Part shown: one piece after another, positions 1-9,408 of the stretch
Layout of the letters: each line of letters opens with the position of its first letter
How positions within the stretch are numbered: the first letter of the stretch is position 1
Origin: an uncultured Sutterella sp.
GTDB taxonomy: Bacteria; Pseudomonadota; Gammaproteobacteria; Burkholderiales; Burkholderiaceae_F
Length of the DNA: 64,000 bases
Direction: 5' to 3'
Assembly: GCA_900543805.1 (NCBI GenBank)
Contig: UQTE01000001.1
Coordinates: forward strand, 186,001-250,000
Notes under the pieces: model-generated
The model's database searches: none
Seen by the model: only the letters and a program-made list of their open reading frames with translations
Told to the model about the DNA's origin: nothing
Made by a program: the position numbers and the translations under genes

Positions 1-1466
1 GCCAGCGTCAGGCCACGAAGGACGCCGGCCGCATCGCCGGTCTCGAAGTGAAGCGCATCATCAACGAACCGACCGCCGCGGCTCTGGCCTTCGGTCTCGA
101 CAAGGGCGGCAAGGGCGACCGCAAGATCGCCGTCTACGACTTGGGCGGCGGCACGTTCGACATTTCGATCATCGACCTTGCGAACGTCGACGGCGACAAG
201 CAGTTTGAAGTGCTCTCCACGAACGGCGACACGTTCCTCGGCGGCGAAGACTTCGACCAGCGCTTGGTCGACTACATCATCGGCGAATTCCGCAAGGACA
301 CGGGCGTCGACCTCTCCAAGGACATCCTCGCTCTGCAGCGTCTGAAGGACGCCGCCGAAAAGGCCAAGATCGAACTCTCGAGCCGTCAGGAAACGGAAAT
401 CAACCTTCCGTACATCACGGCCGACGCCACGGGTCCGAAGCACCTGAACCTCAACATCACGCGCGCCAAGTTCGAAGGCCTCGTCGAAGATCTGGTTCAG
501 CGCACGATCGAACCGTGCCGCAAGGCCCTCGCCGACGCGGGCGCCTCGAAGTCCGACATCACCGACGTGATCCTCGTGGGCGGTCAGTCCCGCATGCCGC
601 GCGTGCAGGAAGTCGTCCGCGAATTCTTCGGCCGCGAACCGCGCAAGGACGTCAACCCCGACGAAGCCGTCGCCATCGGCGCCGCCGTTCAGGGTTCGGT
701 CCTCACGGGCGAACGCCACGACGTGCTGCTTCTCGACGTGACGCCTTTGACCCTCGGCATTGAAACGCTCGGCGGCGTGATGACCGCGATGATCAAGCGC
801 AACACCACGATCCCGACCAAGCACAGTCAGGTCTTCTCGACGGCCGAAGACAATCAGCCCGCTGTTACCATCAAGGTCTACCAGGGCGAACGCGAAATGG
901 CCGCTTCGAACAAGCTCTTGGGCGAATTCAACCTCGAAGGGATTCCGCCTGCCCGCCGCGGCGTTCCGCAGATTGAAGTGACGTTCGACATCGACGCCAA
1001 CGGCATTCTGCACGTGGCCGCCAAGGACAAGGCCACCGGCAAGGAAAACACGATCACCATCAAGGCGAGCTCGGGTCTTTCCGAAGAGGAAATCGAACGC
1101 ATGGTGCAGGACGCCGAAGCGAACAAGGAAGAGGATCACCGCCGCTTCGAACTCGCTCAGGCCCGCAACACGGCCGACGCCGCCGTGAGCCAGGTTCAGA
1201 AGACCCTGAAGGACTACGGCGACAAGATCGAAGCCGCCGACCGCATGGCCTGTGAAGACGCGATCAAGGTCGTGGAAGAAAAGGTCAAGGGCGAAGACAA
1301 GGCTGCGATCGAACAGGCCGTCGAACGTCTGATGGAAGCCGCTCAGAAGATCGGCGAGAAGATGAACGCCGCCGCCAAGGACGCCGCCCCGCAGGGCGAA
1401 GCCGAGCAGGCAAAGAAGGCCGATGACGACGTCGTGGACGCCGACTTCACGGACGTGAAGAAGTAA
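1..1466 (+). CDS. dnaK: Chaperone protein DnaK (Hsp70), 5' end outside the window
   Basis: ATP-dependent Hsp70 chaperone that binds exposed hydrophobic segments of unfolded proteins, working with DnaJ and GrpE in the cytosol. The window opens inside the ATPase domain. The frame is open from base 3 and reads [16 protein letters not shown], which corresponds to about residue 150 of the roughly 640-residue family. Visible landmarks are DLGGGTFD, the [10 protein letters not shown] stretch of the nucleotide site, the interdomain linker [13 protein letters not shown], a complete substrate-binding domain, and the acidic tail ending [14 protein letters not shown]. dnaJ follows 123 bp downstream on the same strand, the usual heat-shock order. 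The start codon and any sigma-32 promoter lie outside the window. Identity is unambiguous. Confidence 0.98.
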   Translation, partial: QRQATKDAGRIAGLEVKRIINEPTAAALAFGLDKGGKGDRKIAVYDLGGGTFDISIIDLANVDGDKQFEVLSTNGDTFLGGEDFDQRLVDYIIGEFRKDTGVDLSKDILALQRLKDAAEKAKIELSSRQETEINLPYITADATGPKHLNLNITRAKFEGLVEDLVQRTIEPCRKALADAGASKSDITDVILVGGQSRMPRVQEVVREFFGREPRKDVNPDEAVAIGAAVQGSVLTGERHDVLLLDVTPLTLGIETLGGVMTAMIKRNTTIPTKHSQVFSTAEDNQPAVTIKVYQGEREMAASNKLLGEFNLEGIPPARRGVPQIEVTFDIDANGILHVAAKDKATGKENTITIKASSGLSEEEIERMVQDAEANKEEDHRRFELAQARNTADAAVSQVQKTLKDYGDKIEAADRMACEDAIKVVEEKVKGEDKAAIEQAVERLMEAAQKIGEKMNAAAKDAAPQGEAEQAKKADDDVVDADFTDVKK

Positions 1467-1490
1467 TCGGAACTTCCCGAAGGCACACCC

Positions 1491-1537
1491 AGAAGGGTCG
1501 GTCGCGCATACATGCCGACCGACCCTTCTTGAGTTTT
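1491..1537 (+). terminator. Hairpin between dnaK and dnaJ (terminator or attenuator)
   Basis: A perfect 14-bp inverted repeat (1491-1504 with 1516-1529, 11-nt loop) is followed by TGAGTTTTT. The T-run is not immediately adjacent to the stem, so termination may be partial. That would let some transcription reach dnaJ and lower its level relative to dnaK. Confidence 0.6.
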
Positions 1538-1589
1538 TCAACAGGACACGAAGCGCGCCCCCGAGGGGGCGCCGGGAGCAAGGTAGACG

Positions 1590-2744
1590 ATGCCGGATCA
1601 GGACTACTACGAGGTACTCGGCGTATCCAAAACCGCCACGCAGGACGAAATCAAGAAGGCGTACCGGCGTCTGGCGATGAAGTATCACCCCGACCGCAAT
1701 CAGGGCGACAAGACGGCCGAAGAGAAATTCAAGGCCGTGGGCGAAGCCTACTCGGTCTTGTCGGACGAACAAAAGCGCGCGGCCTATGACCGCTACGGCA
1801 AGGCGGGCGTGGATCCGAGCGCTGCGGGAGCGGGCGGTTTCGGCGGTTTCGGAGGCTTCGGCAATATGGGCGGGGCCGACATCAACGACTTCGCCGACAT
1901 CTTCAGCGACTTCTTCGGCGGCGGTCGTCGCCGCGAAGCGGGGCCGCGGGGTCCGCGCGCCTACCGAGGCGGCGATTTGAGCTATCAGATGGAAATCTCG
2001 CTCGAAGACGCCGCGAAGGGGAAGACCCTCAACATCCGCATTCCCGCGTGGGAGACCTGCAAGGACTGCAACGGTTCTGGGTGTCGTCCGGGTACGGGCC
2101 GCAAGCCCTGCCCCCGCTGCCACGGCACGGGTACGGTGCGCATGAGCAACGGGCTCTTTCACATCCAACAGGAGTGCCCGGACTGCCACGGCGAAGGCCA
2201 GGTCATCTCGGATCCCTGCCCTTCCTGCAAGGGCGCGGGCGTCATCCGCACGACCGCGACGGTCGAAGTCAAGATCCCGGCCGGGATCAACGACGGCCAG
2301 CGCGTACGCCTTGCGGGCCGGGGCGAGCCCGGCATCAACGGCGGTCCCGCGGGCGACCTCTACGTGGAGATTCGTCTCAAGCCCCATGAGATCTTCTCGC
2401 GCGACGGCGACGATCTGCACGCGGAGCTCCCGATCTCGTTCGTGACGGCGGCTCTGGGCGGCACGGTCGAAGTCCCGACCCTGGACGGCAAGACCCAGGT
2501 GACGATCCCCGAAGGGACGCAGAACGGGAAAACCTTCCGCCTGCGTGATAAGGGCGTCGCGAATCTGCGCACGAAGGAACCCGGCGACCTGTTCCTCCAC
2601 GTGCAGATCGAAACGCCGGTGAATTTGTCGTCCAAGCAAAAGCAGCTCCTTCGCGACTTCGAAGCGTCGCTCAAGGACGGCGGTACGAAGCACAACCCGA
2701 AGACGCAGTCCTTCTTTGACCGCATGAAGAGTTTCTTCGGTTGA
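1590..2744 (+). CDS. dnaJ: Chaperone protein DnaJ (Hsp40)
   Basis: Co-chaperone that delivers unfolded clients to DnaK and stimulates its ATPase in the cytosol. The 384-residue product has the full class I layout: a J domain (about 1-70) with the HPD tripeptide in YHPDRN; a Gly/Phe-rich linker (about 75-125); a zinc-binding domain with four CxxCxGxG repeats ([32 protein letters not shown]); and the C-terminal substrate-binding domain. The ATG at 1590 starts [12 protein letters not shown], the normal J-domain start. It lies downstream of dnaK with a hairpin between them, so it is probably co-transcribed with some attenuation. A strong terminator follows. Confidence 0.98.
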   Translation: MPDQDYYEVLGVSKTATQDEIKKAYRRLAMKYHPDRNQGDKTAEEKFKAVGEAYSVLSDEQKRAAYDRYGKAGVDPSAAGAGGFGGFGGFGNMGGADINDFADIFSDFFGGGRRREAGPRGPRAYRGGDLSYQMEISLEDAAKGKTLNIRIPAWETCKDCNGSGCRPGTGRKPCPRCHGTGTVRMSNGLFHIQQECPDCHGEGQVISDPCPSCKGAGVIRTTATVEVKIPAGINDGQRVRLAGRGEPGINGGPAGDLYVEIRLKPHEIFSRDGDDLHAELPISFVTAALGGTVEVPTLDGKTQVTIPEGTQNGKTFRLRDKGVANLRTKEPGDLFLHVQIETPVNLSSKQKQLLRDFEASLKDGGTKHNPKTQSFFDRMKSFFG

Positions 2745-2768
2745 GAAACCGTGTGAACGGAAAACACC

Positions 2769-2806
2769 AAAAAGCCCGGGACGCCAAGGCGTCCCGGGCT
2801 TTTTTG
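2769..2806. terminator. Bidirectional terminator between dnaJ and the RND permease gene
   Basis: A GC-rich stem of about 11-13 bp (AGCCCGGGACG pairing with CGTCCCGGGCT) is flanked by A-runs upstream and T6 downstream. It sits between the convergent dnaJ (+) and RND permease (-) genes, 25 bp after the dnaJ stop, and can serve both strands. Confidence 0.9.
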
Positions 2807-2823
2807 CGACCTGACCGGGCTCG

Positions 2824-5800
2824 TCAGCGCTTTCTCTTCGTGCGAGAAGCGAACCACGTGAAGAAGACCGGAACGAAGATCGTCGAAATGAAGGTTGCGG
2901 CGAGCATCCCGCCGAAAACCCCGGTGCCCATTGAGTGACGCGCCGCGGCGCCCGCACCCGTCGCGAGGATGAGCGGGACGACGCCGAGCACGAAGGCAAG
3001 CGAGGTCATCAGAATCGGACGGAAGCGAAGGCCCGCCGCTTCGATGGCGGCCGTAAAGGGACCTTTGCCTTCTTCGAGCTTCTGCGCGGCGACTTCCACG
3101 ATCAGAATCGCGTTCTTCGCGGTGAGACCCACGAGCACCATGAGGCCGATCTGGAAGTAAATGTCGTTCGGCGTGCCGCGGATCCAGATGGCGCACATGG
3201 TGCCCAATACGGCGTAGGGAACGGCGAGCACCACGGCGATCGGAAGCGACCAGCGTTCGTAAAGGGCCGCGAGGATGAGGAACATCATGAGGAGTCCGAA
3301 GCCAAACGCCGTTGCGGAACTCGAGCCGATGCGCTTTTCGTGGTAGGCCTGGCCGGTCCACTCGATCGTGTAGCCCTCGGGGAGGACCGCGGCGCCCACC
3401 TCTTCGGCGATGCGGATGGCGTCGCCCGAAGAGACGCCCTGCGCGGCCGCGCCCATGAACTGGGCGGCGAGATAGCCGTTCATGCGCGCGAGCGTGTCGG
3501 CCCCTGAAATGCGTTCGTAGGAGATGAGGCTTGAAATCGGGATCATCTCGCCCGAGGAACTGCGCACGTACCCGCGCCCGAGGTCTTCGGGAGTGGCGCG
3601 CGCGTCGGCCTTGGCCTGCATCACGACGCGGTAGATCTTCCCGTTGCGGGTGAAGTCGTTGATGTAGGAGCTCCCCATCAGGGTCGAAATCGAGTCGTAG
3701 ACTTCGTCGACGGAGACGCCGAGCGCGATCGCCTTGGCTTCGTCGACCGAGAGGACGAGCTGCGGACTGTCGGCGCGAAGGAAGCTTCTGAGACTCGTGA
3801 GCTCGGGACGTTCGGCGAGCGCGTCGAGGTAGACGTCCATCACTTCCTGCAAAACGAGCGGGTTGTCGTTGCCGCGCGAGAGCACGTAGCCCGAGAAGCC
3901 GTTCGTCGCGCCCAAGCCCGGAATGGCGCCCGGCGTCGTCGCGACGCCGCGCACGTCGGGGTGCGAAGCGAGGAGCTGCGTGAATTCCTTCTGCACGTCG
4001 GACGCGGACTTCGTGCGTTCGTCCCAGTGCTTCAACTGCGTGATGAAGGTCGCGGCGTTGGCGCGCTGGTCGCTCGAGAGGGTGTCGAAGCCCACCATCG
4101 TCACGACGCTTCGGACGGCTTCGTTCGAACGGACCTTTTCGTAGAGTTCGTCGACCACCTTTTCCGTTCTCGGGAAGGCCGCGCCTTCGGGCAACTGCAG
4201 GGCCATGCGCACGATCCCCTGGTCTTCCGTCGGGATGAAGGAGGTCGGAATGCGCTGGATCATCTGCCAGGCGCCCGCCGTCACGACAACGAGGAGCACG
4301 GCCGTGACGACGCGGTGCTTGAGCGCGAGGCGCACGAGCTGGAGAAACCGCATCGTGAGCGCCGCGAGCCCCTGATTGAATTTCGTAAAGAAGAAGTTGC
4401 GCTTTGCGTCGGCGTCGTGAGGCTTCAAAAAGATCGCGCAGAGCGCGGGCGTGAGCGTAAGCGCCACAAAGCCCGAGAGAATGACGGCGACCGACACCGT
4501 CACGGCGAACTGTCGGTAGAGTTCGCCCGCGATCCCGCCCAGGAACGCGACGGGAATGAAGACGGAACTCAGGACGAGAACGATCGCGACCAAGGCCCCG
4601 GCGACTTCCTTCATCGCCTTTTGCGAGGCTTCGTAGGGCCCGAGTCCTTCGGTGCGCATGATGCGCTCGACGTTTTCCAGAACGACGATGGCGTCGTCCA
4701 CCACGATGCCGATCGAAAGCGTCATGGCAAAGAGCGTGAGCGTGTTGAGCGAGAAGTCAAGAAGCCACAGCCCCGCCATCGTCCCGATGAGCGACACCGG
4801 CACGGCGATGATCGGAATGAGCGTTGCGCGCCAGCTCTGCAGGAAGACGAAGACGACGAGGAGCACGAGGAACCCCGCTTCGGCCAGCGTGCGGTAGACC
4901 TCGGTCAACGACGCCTCGACGAAGACCGTCGTGTCGTCGGTGATGAGGTGCGCGATCTTCCCCTTCGGATAGTGCGTGGCGAGTTCGGCCACCTTGGCCT
5001 TGACGAGTTCCGCCGCGGCCACGGCGTTTGCGCCCGTCTGCAGATAGACGCCCACGTTCACGCCGGGGGCGCCGTTGATGTCGACGCGGAATTCGTAGGA
5101 GCGCTTCCCCACCTCGGTTGCGGCGATGTCGCGCAGGCGCACGATGCCGTTGGGACCGTCGGCGCGCACGATCACGTTCGCGAACTGTTCGGGCGTGAGA
5201 AGCTGACCGGGCGTGCGGACCGTGTAGAAGAGCTGCTGCTCGGGAATCGTGGGCGCCACGCCCACGCGTCCGGCGGTGCGCTGGGCGTTCTGCGTTTCGA
5301 TCGCGTCGTTGACGTCCTTCACGGTGACGCCGAGCGCGCCCATGCGGTCGGGGTCGAGCCAGATGCGCATGGCGGACTGGGCGTTGCCGAAGACGCTCAC
5401 GTCGCCGATCCCGGGAATGCGCTTGAGTTCGTCGACGATGTTGAGGTTCGCATAGTCGGCGATGTCGGTTGCGGCGTAGGAGCCGTCGGGCGACCACATC
5501 GCCATCATGAGGAGCGTGTCGTTGTTGCGCTTTCGCACGCGCACGCCTTCGTTTCGCACGCGGTCCGGGAGACGCCGTTCGGCCGTGCGGACGCGGTTGT
5601 TGATTTCGAGCATGGCGTCGTTCGCGTCGGTGCCGACGTCGAAGACGCACTGGATGCGGATGTCGCCGTTGCTTCGGATGCTCGAGGTGTAGTAGAGAAG
5701 CCCTTCGATGCCCGAGAGCTGGTCTTCGATCGGCGCCGCCACGGTTCGGGCGATCGTCTGGGAGTCGGCCCCTTCATAGGTGGTCGAAATCATCACCGAA

Positions 5801-5925
5801 GGCGGCGAAATGTTCGGGTACTGCGAAAGCGGAAGGACCCGCAGGGTGAGAAGCCCCGCGAGGACGATGATGATCGAGAGAACCGTCGCGAAGATCGGCC
5901 GGCGAATGCAGAACTGACTCAGCAT
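2824..5925 (-). CDS. RND multidrug efflux permease (HAE1/AcrB type)
   Basis: Proton-driven inner-membrane pump of the hydrophobe/amphiphile efflux family, normally working as a trimer with a periplasmic adaptor and an outer-membrane channel to expel drugs, dyes and bile-like compounds. At 1033 residues it is full length. It starts MLSQFCIRRPIFATVLSIII, a typical AcrB-family N terminus with TM1. It carries the proton-relay DD pair of TM4 in GIVVDDAIVVLENVER and the relay Lys of TM10 in GLTAKNAILIVE. The adaptor gene ends 12 bp upstream, so the two form an operon. No TolC-like gene adjoins them and the operon stops at the terminator before dnaJ. The substrate cannot be read from the sequence. 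Confidence 0.95.
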   Translation of the reverse strand: MLSQFCIRRPIFATVLSIIIVLAGLLTLRVLPLSQYPNISPPSVMISTTYEGADSQTIARTVAAPIEDQLSGIEGLLYYTSSIRSNGDIRIQCVFDVGTDANDAMLEINNRVRTAERRLPDRVRNEGVRVRKRNNDTLLMMAMWSPDGSYAATDIADYANLNIVDELKRIPGIGDVSVFGNAQSAMRIWLDPDRMGALGVTVKDVNDAIETQNAQRTAGRVGVAPTIPEQQLFYTVRTPGQLLTPEQFANVIVRADGPNGIVRLRDIAATEVGKRSYEFRVDINGAPGVNVGVYLQTGANAVAAAELVKAKVAELATHYPKGKIAHLITDDTTVFVEASLTEVYRTLAEAGFLVLLVVFVFLQSWRATLIPIIAVPVSLIGTMAGLWLLDFSLNTLTLFAMTLSIGIVVDDAIVVLENVERIMRTEGLGPYEASQKAMKEVAGALVAIVLVLSSVFIPVAFLGGIAGELYRQFAVTVSVAVILSGFVALTLTPALCAIFLKPHDADAKRNFFFTKFNQGLAALTMRFLQLVRLALKHRVVTAVLLVVVTAGAWQMIQRIPTSFIPTEDQGIVRMALQLPEGAAFPRTEKVVDELYEKVRSNEAVRSVVTMVGFDTLSSDQRANAATFITQLKHWDERTKSASDVQKEFTQLLASHPDVRGVATTPGAIPGLGATNGFSGYVLSRGNDNPLVLQEVMDVYLDALAERPELTSLRSFLRADSPQLVLSVDEAKAIALGVSVDEVYDSISTLMGSSYINDFTRNGKIYRVVMQAKADARATPEDLGRGYVRSSSGEMIPISSLISYERISGADTLARMNGYLAAQFMGAAAQGVSSGDAIRIAEEVGAAVLPEGYTIEWTGQAYHEKRIGSSSATAFGFGLLMMFLILAALYERWSLPIAVVLAVPYAVLGTMCAIWIRGTPNDIYFQIGLMVLVGLTAKNAILIVEVAAQKLEEGKGPFTAAIEAAGLRFRPILMTSLAFVLGVVPLILATGAGAAARHSMGTGVFGGMLAATFISTIFVPVFFTWFASRTKRKR

Positions 5926-5937
5926 GAGGTTCTCCGC

Positions 5938-7017
5938 TTAGGCCTTCGGATCGGTGACGGCGGAGCCGTCGCGAATGCGCAGAAGCTGATCGGTGATGAC
6001 GAGGTCGCCCTCGTCGACGCCCGAAAAGACGATCCAGTCGGTGCCCTCCCAGAGCCCGACCTTCACGGTCTTGGCGACGGCCTTGTCGCCTTCGCGCACG
6101 TAGACGCGGTAGCTGCCGTCCGGCATCTGCACGATCGACTTCTGCGGCACGCGGAAGACGTTCTGGTTCACGACGGTCTCGAGGCGCACCTTCACGAATT
6201 CGCCGGGAAGGACCGGCGCGGCTTCTTCAAAGCGGGCCCGCATGAGGCGCGTCGACGTGTCGGGGTCGAGCGACTGGCTCACGAAGTCGAGCCGGGCCTT
6301 GTATTCCTTGCCGTCCGCGGAGAAAAGACGCACGCCGCTCTTCGTCGTGATCTCGGCGCCGCCCAAAAGGCGTTCGGAGGGCGCAAAGCGCACGCGCAGG
6401 TCGTCGCGCTGCGTAATCGTCGTCAGAAGCGTGGTCGAAGCGGAAAGGAGCGCTCCGGGATTCACTTCGGTGCGCCCGGCAATGCCGTCGACGGGCGCCG
6501 TCACGCGCGTGTAGCCCAAGGAAATGCGGGCGTCTTTCTGATTCGCTTCGGCGTTGGCGAGCGCAAAGCGCGCGGCGTTGCGGCCGGTCTCGGCGTCGTC
6601 GAGCTCCTTGCGGCTCGTGGCGTTGGCCTTCCACAACTGCGTCTGACGGCGGAATTCCCGCTCGGCCTGATCGAGCTCGGCCTTTGCCTGACGGGTCGCC
6701 GCCTCGGCTGCCCGGAGACGCGCTTCAAAGGGAGCGGCGTCGATCTCGTACATGAGGTCGCCCGCCTTCACCGCGTCGCCCTCTCGAAAGCGCACGGTTT
6801 TGAGAAGCCCTCCCACCTGGGGACGCACCTCGATTTCCTTGCCGCCTTCCGCTCGCCCGAGCACTTCCACCCAGTGCGATTCCGTCGAGGCGTGCACCGC
6901 GACCGTGTGCACCGGCAGGGGCGGCGTCTTCACGGTGACGGTTTTCTGGTCGGAACAGGCGGCGAGCAACACGACGGCGCAGAGCGTCAGGCCGCGAGAG
7001 AAAAAGGTCTTCAGCAT
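5938..7017 (-). CDS. RND efflux periplasmic adaptor (membrane fusion lipoprotein)
   Basis: Membrane-fusion protein of the AcrA/MexA type that links the RND pump to an outer-membrane channel. I chose the ATG at 7017 because it begins MLKTFFSRGLTLCAVVLLAACSD, a lipoprotein signal with lipobox LAAC. A longer GTG-started frame from 7101 would put 28 unlikely residues in front of the signal. The 359-residue product then shows a lipoyl/barrel-sandwich segment (about residues 30-75), an alpha-helical hairpin rich in Ala/Arg/Glu (about 75-145), a second lipoyl half with GRTEVNPGAL, and a beta-barrel C terminus. It overlaps no neighbour and feeds directly into the permease gene. No regulator is adjacent. 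Confidence 0.93.
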   Translation of the reverse strand: MLKTFFSRGLTLCAVVLLAACSDQKTVTVKTPPLPVHTVAVHASTESHWVEVLGRAEGGKEIEVRPQVGGLLKTVRFREGDAVKAGDLMYEIDAAPFEARLRAAEAATRQAKAELDQAEREFRRQTQLWKANATSRKELDDAETGRNAARFALANAEANQKDARISLGYTRVTAPVDGIAGRTEVNPGALLSASTTLLTTITQRDDLRVRFAPSERLLGGAEITTKSGVRLFSADGKEYKARLDFVSQSLDPDTSTRLMRARFEEAAPVLPGEFVKVRLETVVNQNVFRVPQKSIVQMPDGSYRVYVREGDKAVAKTVKVGLWEGTDWIVFSGVDEGDLVITDQLLRIRDGSAVTDPKA

Positions 7018-7035
7018 AGGCAAGGAACGAAAAGG

Positions 7036-7060
7036 CGTGCCCTCTGGGAAGGAGGGCACG
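7036..7060. promoter_or_regulatory. 9-bp inverted repeat in the leader of the RND operon
   Basis: Perfect inverted repeat CGTGCCCTC - 7 nt - GAGGGCACG lies 18 bp upstream of the adaptor start codon. It could be a regulator operator or an mRNA hairpin. It has no adjacent T-run, so it is not an obvious terminator. Confidence 0.45.
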
Positions 7061-7155
7061 ATGAGAAGCGCAACCCTCCCATTTTGAGAAACTTTCGTCA
7101 CCGATGAATGAACGGCCGCGCCCCTTAGGCAAAGAAATGTAATAAAAGATGTCTA

Positions 7156-8904
7156 TTATGAACGATCTTTTCCGAGCGGTCGAGTTTCCCGCAGAAGCCA
7201 CGCACGGCCGCGCTCCGAAAGCGGCCGGGTAAGGAGCGCTTCGCGCACCCGGTCGTGGAAGGCGTCGATCTGGCGAATTTCTTCGTCCGTGAGAAGCGAC
7301 GCGTCGAAGGCCTCCCGGGCGAGCGGAAGAGCAGTCAGCGTTTCAAACGCAAGAAAGCCTTCGTGCTCGGGATCGGGCACCACCCTGAGGGTGTTCTCCC
7401 AGCGGATGCCGAAGCGTCCGGCCGCGTAATAGCCCGGCTCGTCCGAAAGCGTGGCGTTGACGGGAAGCAGATCGGGCGCGCGCGGCGAGATGCGAAGCGG
7501 CCCTTCGTGCACCGACTGGGCGAATCCGATGCCGTGCCCCGTGCCGTGCCCGAAGTCGAGTCCCGCCGTCCAAAGGGGCGCGCGGGCGACGGCGTCGAGC
7601 GCCACCCCGCTCGTACCTTCCGGAAAGCGCGCGCGGGCGAGCGCGAGCATGCCCTGCAGGACCCGCGTCGAGGCGGCGAGCGCTTCCGCCGAGGGCGTGC
7701 CGATCGCGAACATGCGCGTCGTGTCGGTCGTGCCGAGACGCGAGTGCGCGCCCGAGTCGACGAGGAGAAGCCCGTTTCCTTCCAGGGGCGCCGCGGTCTC
7801 GGGCGCCGTTTCGTAGTGGGGAAGCGCGGCGTTGGGTCCGAAGGCCACGATCGGGTCGAAGCTTTCGCAGAGATACCCCTCGGCCTTTGCGCGCTCTTCG
7901 ACAAGCATCTGCGCGGCGTTCCATTCGGTAAGCGGTTCGCCTGCGGCGAGGCGTTCTTCGAGCCTCGCCATCCATTCGATCTGGGCGCGGGCGTCTTCGA
8001 GAAGCGCGAGTTTCGTGCGGCGGATTTCCTCGTCGCACTTCACGCTCATCCAAAGGGGCACCGGCGAGGGCGTCTCGCAAAGCGTGAAGCCCGCTCGGGC
8101 GAGGTCGCGCCAGAGCGACGCGGGCAAGCGTTCGGGGTCGGCCAAAAGCGTTCCGCGCGGAATGTCGGCGAGGCTTCCCACCCGGATCCCTTCGCGGGCG
8201 AGCTCGTCGACGAGCGCCGGGGTAAGACGCGAGGGATCGGCAAGAAGCAGGACGTCCCCCGTCTTCGGCACCCAAAGCCGCACGTGCGGCGTCGTGTTGC
8301 AGGCGACGTCGAAGGCGCGAAGATGCGTGAACCACGCCGTCTCTTCGGGTCCGACGAGCGTGCTTTCCCCTTCCTCCATCGTGTCGCGAAGGCGCGCGAG
8401 GCGCAGGCTTGAGGCTTCGGGCGGGTCGATCCGGAAAAGCGGCGCCGCGACTTCGGCGGGACGGTTTTCCGTCCAGCCCGAGCGAAGGGCGTCGGAAACG
8501 GCGATGAGCCGCGCGTCGACCTCTTCGAGCGCGGTTTCCAGGCGCCGCACTTCGGCTTCGGAAAGCGTTTCGGGATCAAATCCCACGGCGAGGCCTTCGG
8601 CCTCCTCCGGGAGTTCGCTTCGGAGCGCTCGGCGCTGCTCGTGAAAGACGAGCCCGAGCGCGCGGCAGCGTTCCGTCGCCGCGAGGGTGTAGCGGGAGTC
8701 GGTCCAGAGGACGTGCGGGGCGTCCCGGCGCAGAAGAAGCGTGCCGGCGCTCCCCGTAAAGCCCGTCAAATGGGCGCGCAGCGCCCAATGATCGGGAAGG
8801 TATTCGGAGCCCCAGGGGTCGCCCGTGACGACGAGAAAGGCGTCGATCGAGTCGGGCAGGGTGGCGAGAAAGCTGCGGATTCGTCCGAGGTGGTCGATGG
8901 CCAT
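7156..8904 (-). CDS. Xaa-Pro aminopeptidase (M24B family)
   Basis: Metallo-aminopeptidase that removes an N-terminal residue next to proline, presumably cytosolic because no signal peptide is seen. The 582 residues match the long, three-domain form: two creatinase-like N-terminal domains (about 1-300) followed by a pita-bread catalytic domain. The dinuclear metal ligands are visible: Asp in LLVDSGA, Asp in GTTDTTRMF, His in GHGTGHGIGF, Glu in DEPGYYAAG and Glu in RWENTL. The start at 8904 (MAIDHLGRIRSFLA) matches the family. It lies 48 bp downstream of a small lipoprotein gene and may be co-transcribed with it. The call is secure for the family; exact peptide preference is inferred. Confidence 0.93.
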   Translation of the reverse strand: MAIDHLGRIRSFLATLPDSIDAFLVVTGDPWGSEYLPDHWALRAHLTGFTGSAGTLLLRRDAPHVLWTDSRYTLAATERCRALGLVFHEQRRALRSELPEEAEGLAVGFDPETLSEAEVRRLETALEEVDARLIAVSDALRSGWTENRPAEVAAPLFRIDPPEASSLRLARLRDTMEEGESTLVGPEETAWFTHLRAFDVACNTTPHVRLWVPKTGDVLLLADPSRLTPALVDELAREGIRVGSLADIPRGTLLADPERLPASLWRDLARAGFTLCETPSPVPLWMSVKCDEEIRRTKLALLEDARAQIEWMARLEERLAAGEPLTEWNAAQMLVEERAKAEGYLCESFDPIVAFGPNAALPHYETAPETAAPLEGNGLLLVDSGAHSRLGTTDTTRMFAIGTPSAEALAASTRVLQGMLALARARFPEGTSGVALDAVARAPLWTAGLDFGHGTGHGIGFAQSVHEGPLRISPRAPDLLPVNATLSDEPGYYAAGRFGIRWENTLRVVPDPEHEGFLAFETLTALPLAREAFDASLLTDEEIRQIDAFHDRVREALLTRPLSERGRAWLLRETRPLGKDRS

Positions 8905-8952
8905 CTTGCAAAAAACAAAAGGCGCAGTCCGAAAGGCCGCGCCGAAAGAGGA

Positions 8953-9321
8953 TCAAAAGAGTTTGCGCACCGTGATGGTGACGGGGAAGCCCACGTGGTT
9001 GTCGCGTTCTTCTTCGTCCCCCACGTCGAGGCTTACGACGCGCCAGCCCGCGTCGCGGATTTCGTCGATCGTCGCCGAGACGTCGATGTCGGGGCAGGCG
9101 AAGCTCACTTCCTTCACGCGGCGAAGCACCGTGACGGGTTCCTGCGAGACGCAGCGCATGGTCGCGCGGTGGGGCGCGTCGATGAGCGGGTCGCGCGACG
9201 AGCCCGATCCGGCCGACGAAGAGGATTCCGACGAACCCTGGGGAGTCTGCACGGCGCAGCCGGCGAGAAAGAGCGCGGCCGCGAGGGCGGCGAGTGCGGA
9301 GCGGGGGGAAAGCGTGAACAT
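8953..9321 (-). CDS. Small lipoprotein of unknown function
   Basis: A 122-residue protein beginning MFTLSPRSALAALAAALFLAGC, a signal peptide ending in lipobox LAGC, so it should be lipidated and exported. After the Cys comes a Ser/Gly-rich linker (about residues 25-45), then a compact domain of about 75 residues with alternating hydrophobic strands and two further Cys (RCVSQEP and FACPDID). I do not recognise the family. A TAGAAT -10-like hexamer lies at 9348-9353. It precedes the aminopeptidase gene on the same strand. Confidence 0.7.
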   Translation of the reverse strand: MFTLSPRSALAALAAALFLAGCAVQTPQGSSESSSSAGSGSSRDPLIDAPHRATMRCVSQEPVTVLRRVKEVSFACPDIDVSATIDEIRDAGWRVVSLDVGDEEERDNHVGFPVTITVRKLF

Positions 9322-9408
9322 GGAAAACTTCTCCGAAGACGTTCGTCATTCTAGGGCGGCGCCGACGCAGGGCGGGCCGCCCCGGGGCGAAACGTCCGTA
9401 ACCGAGCG

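Noticed and set aside
3961..7107. 1048-codon open frame antisense to the RND permease and adaptor
   Set aside because: Same codon-bias artefact; low-complexity Arg/His/Glu/Asp composition and no domain, while the opposite strand encodes two intact families.
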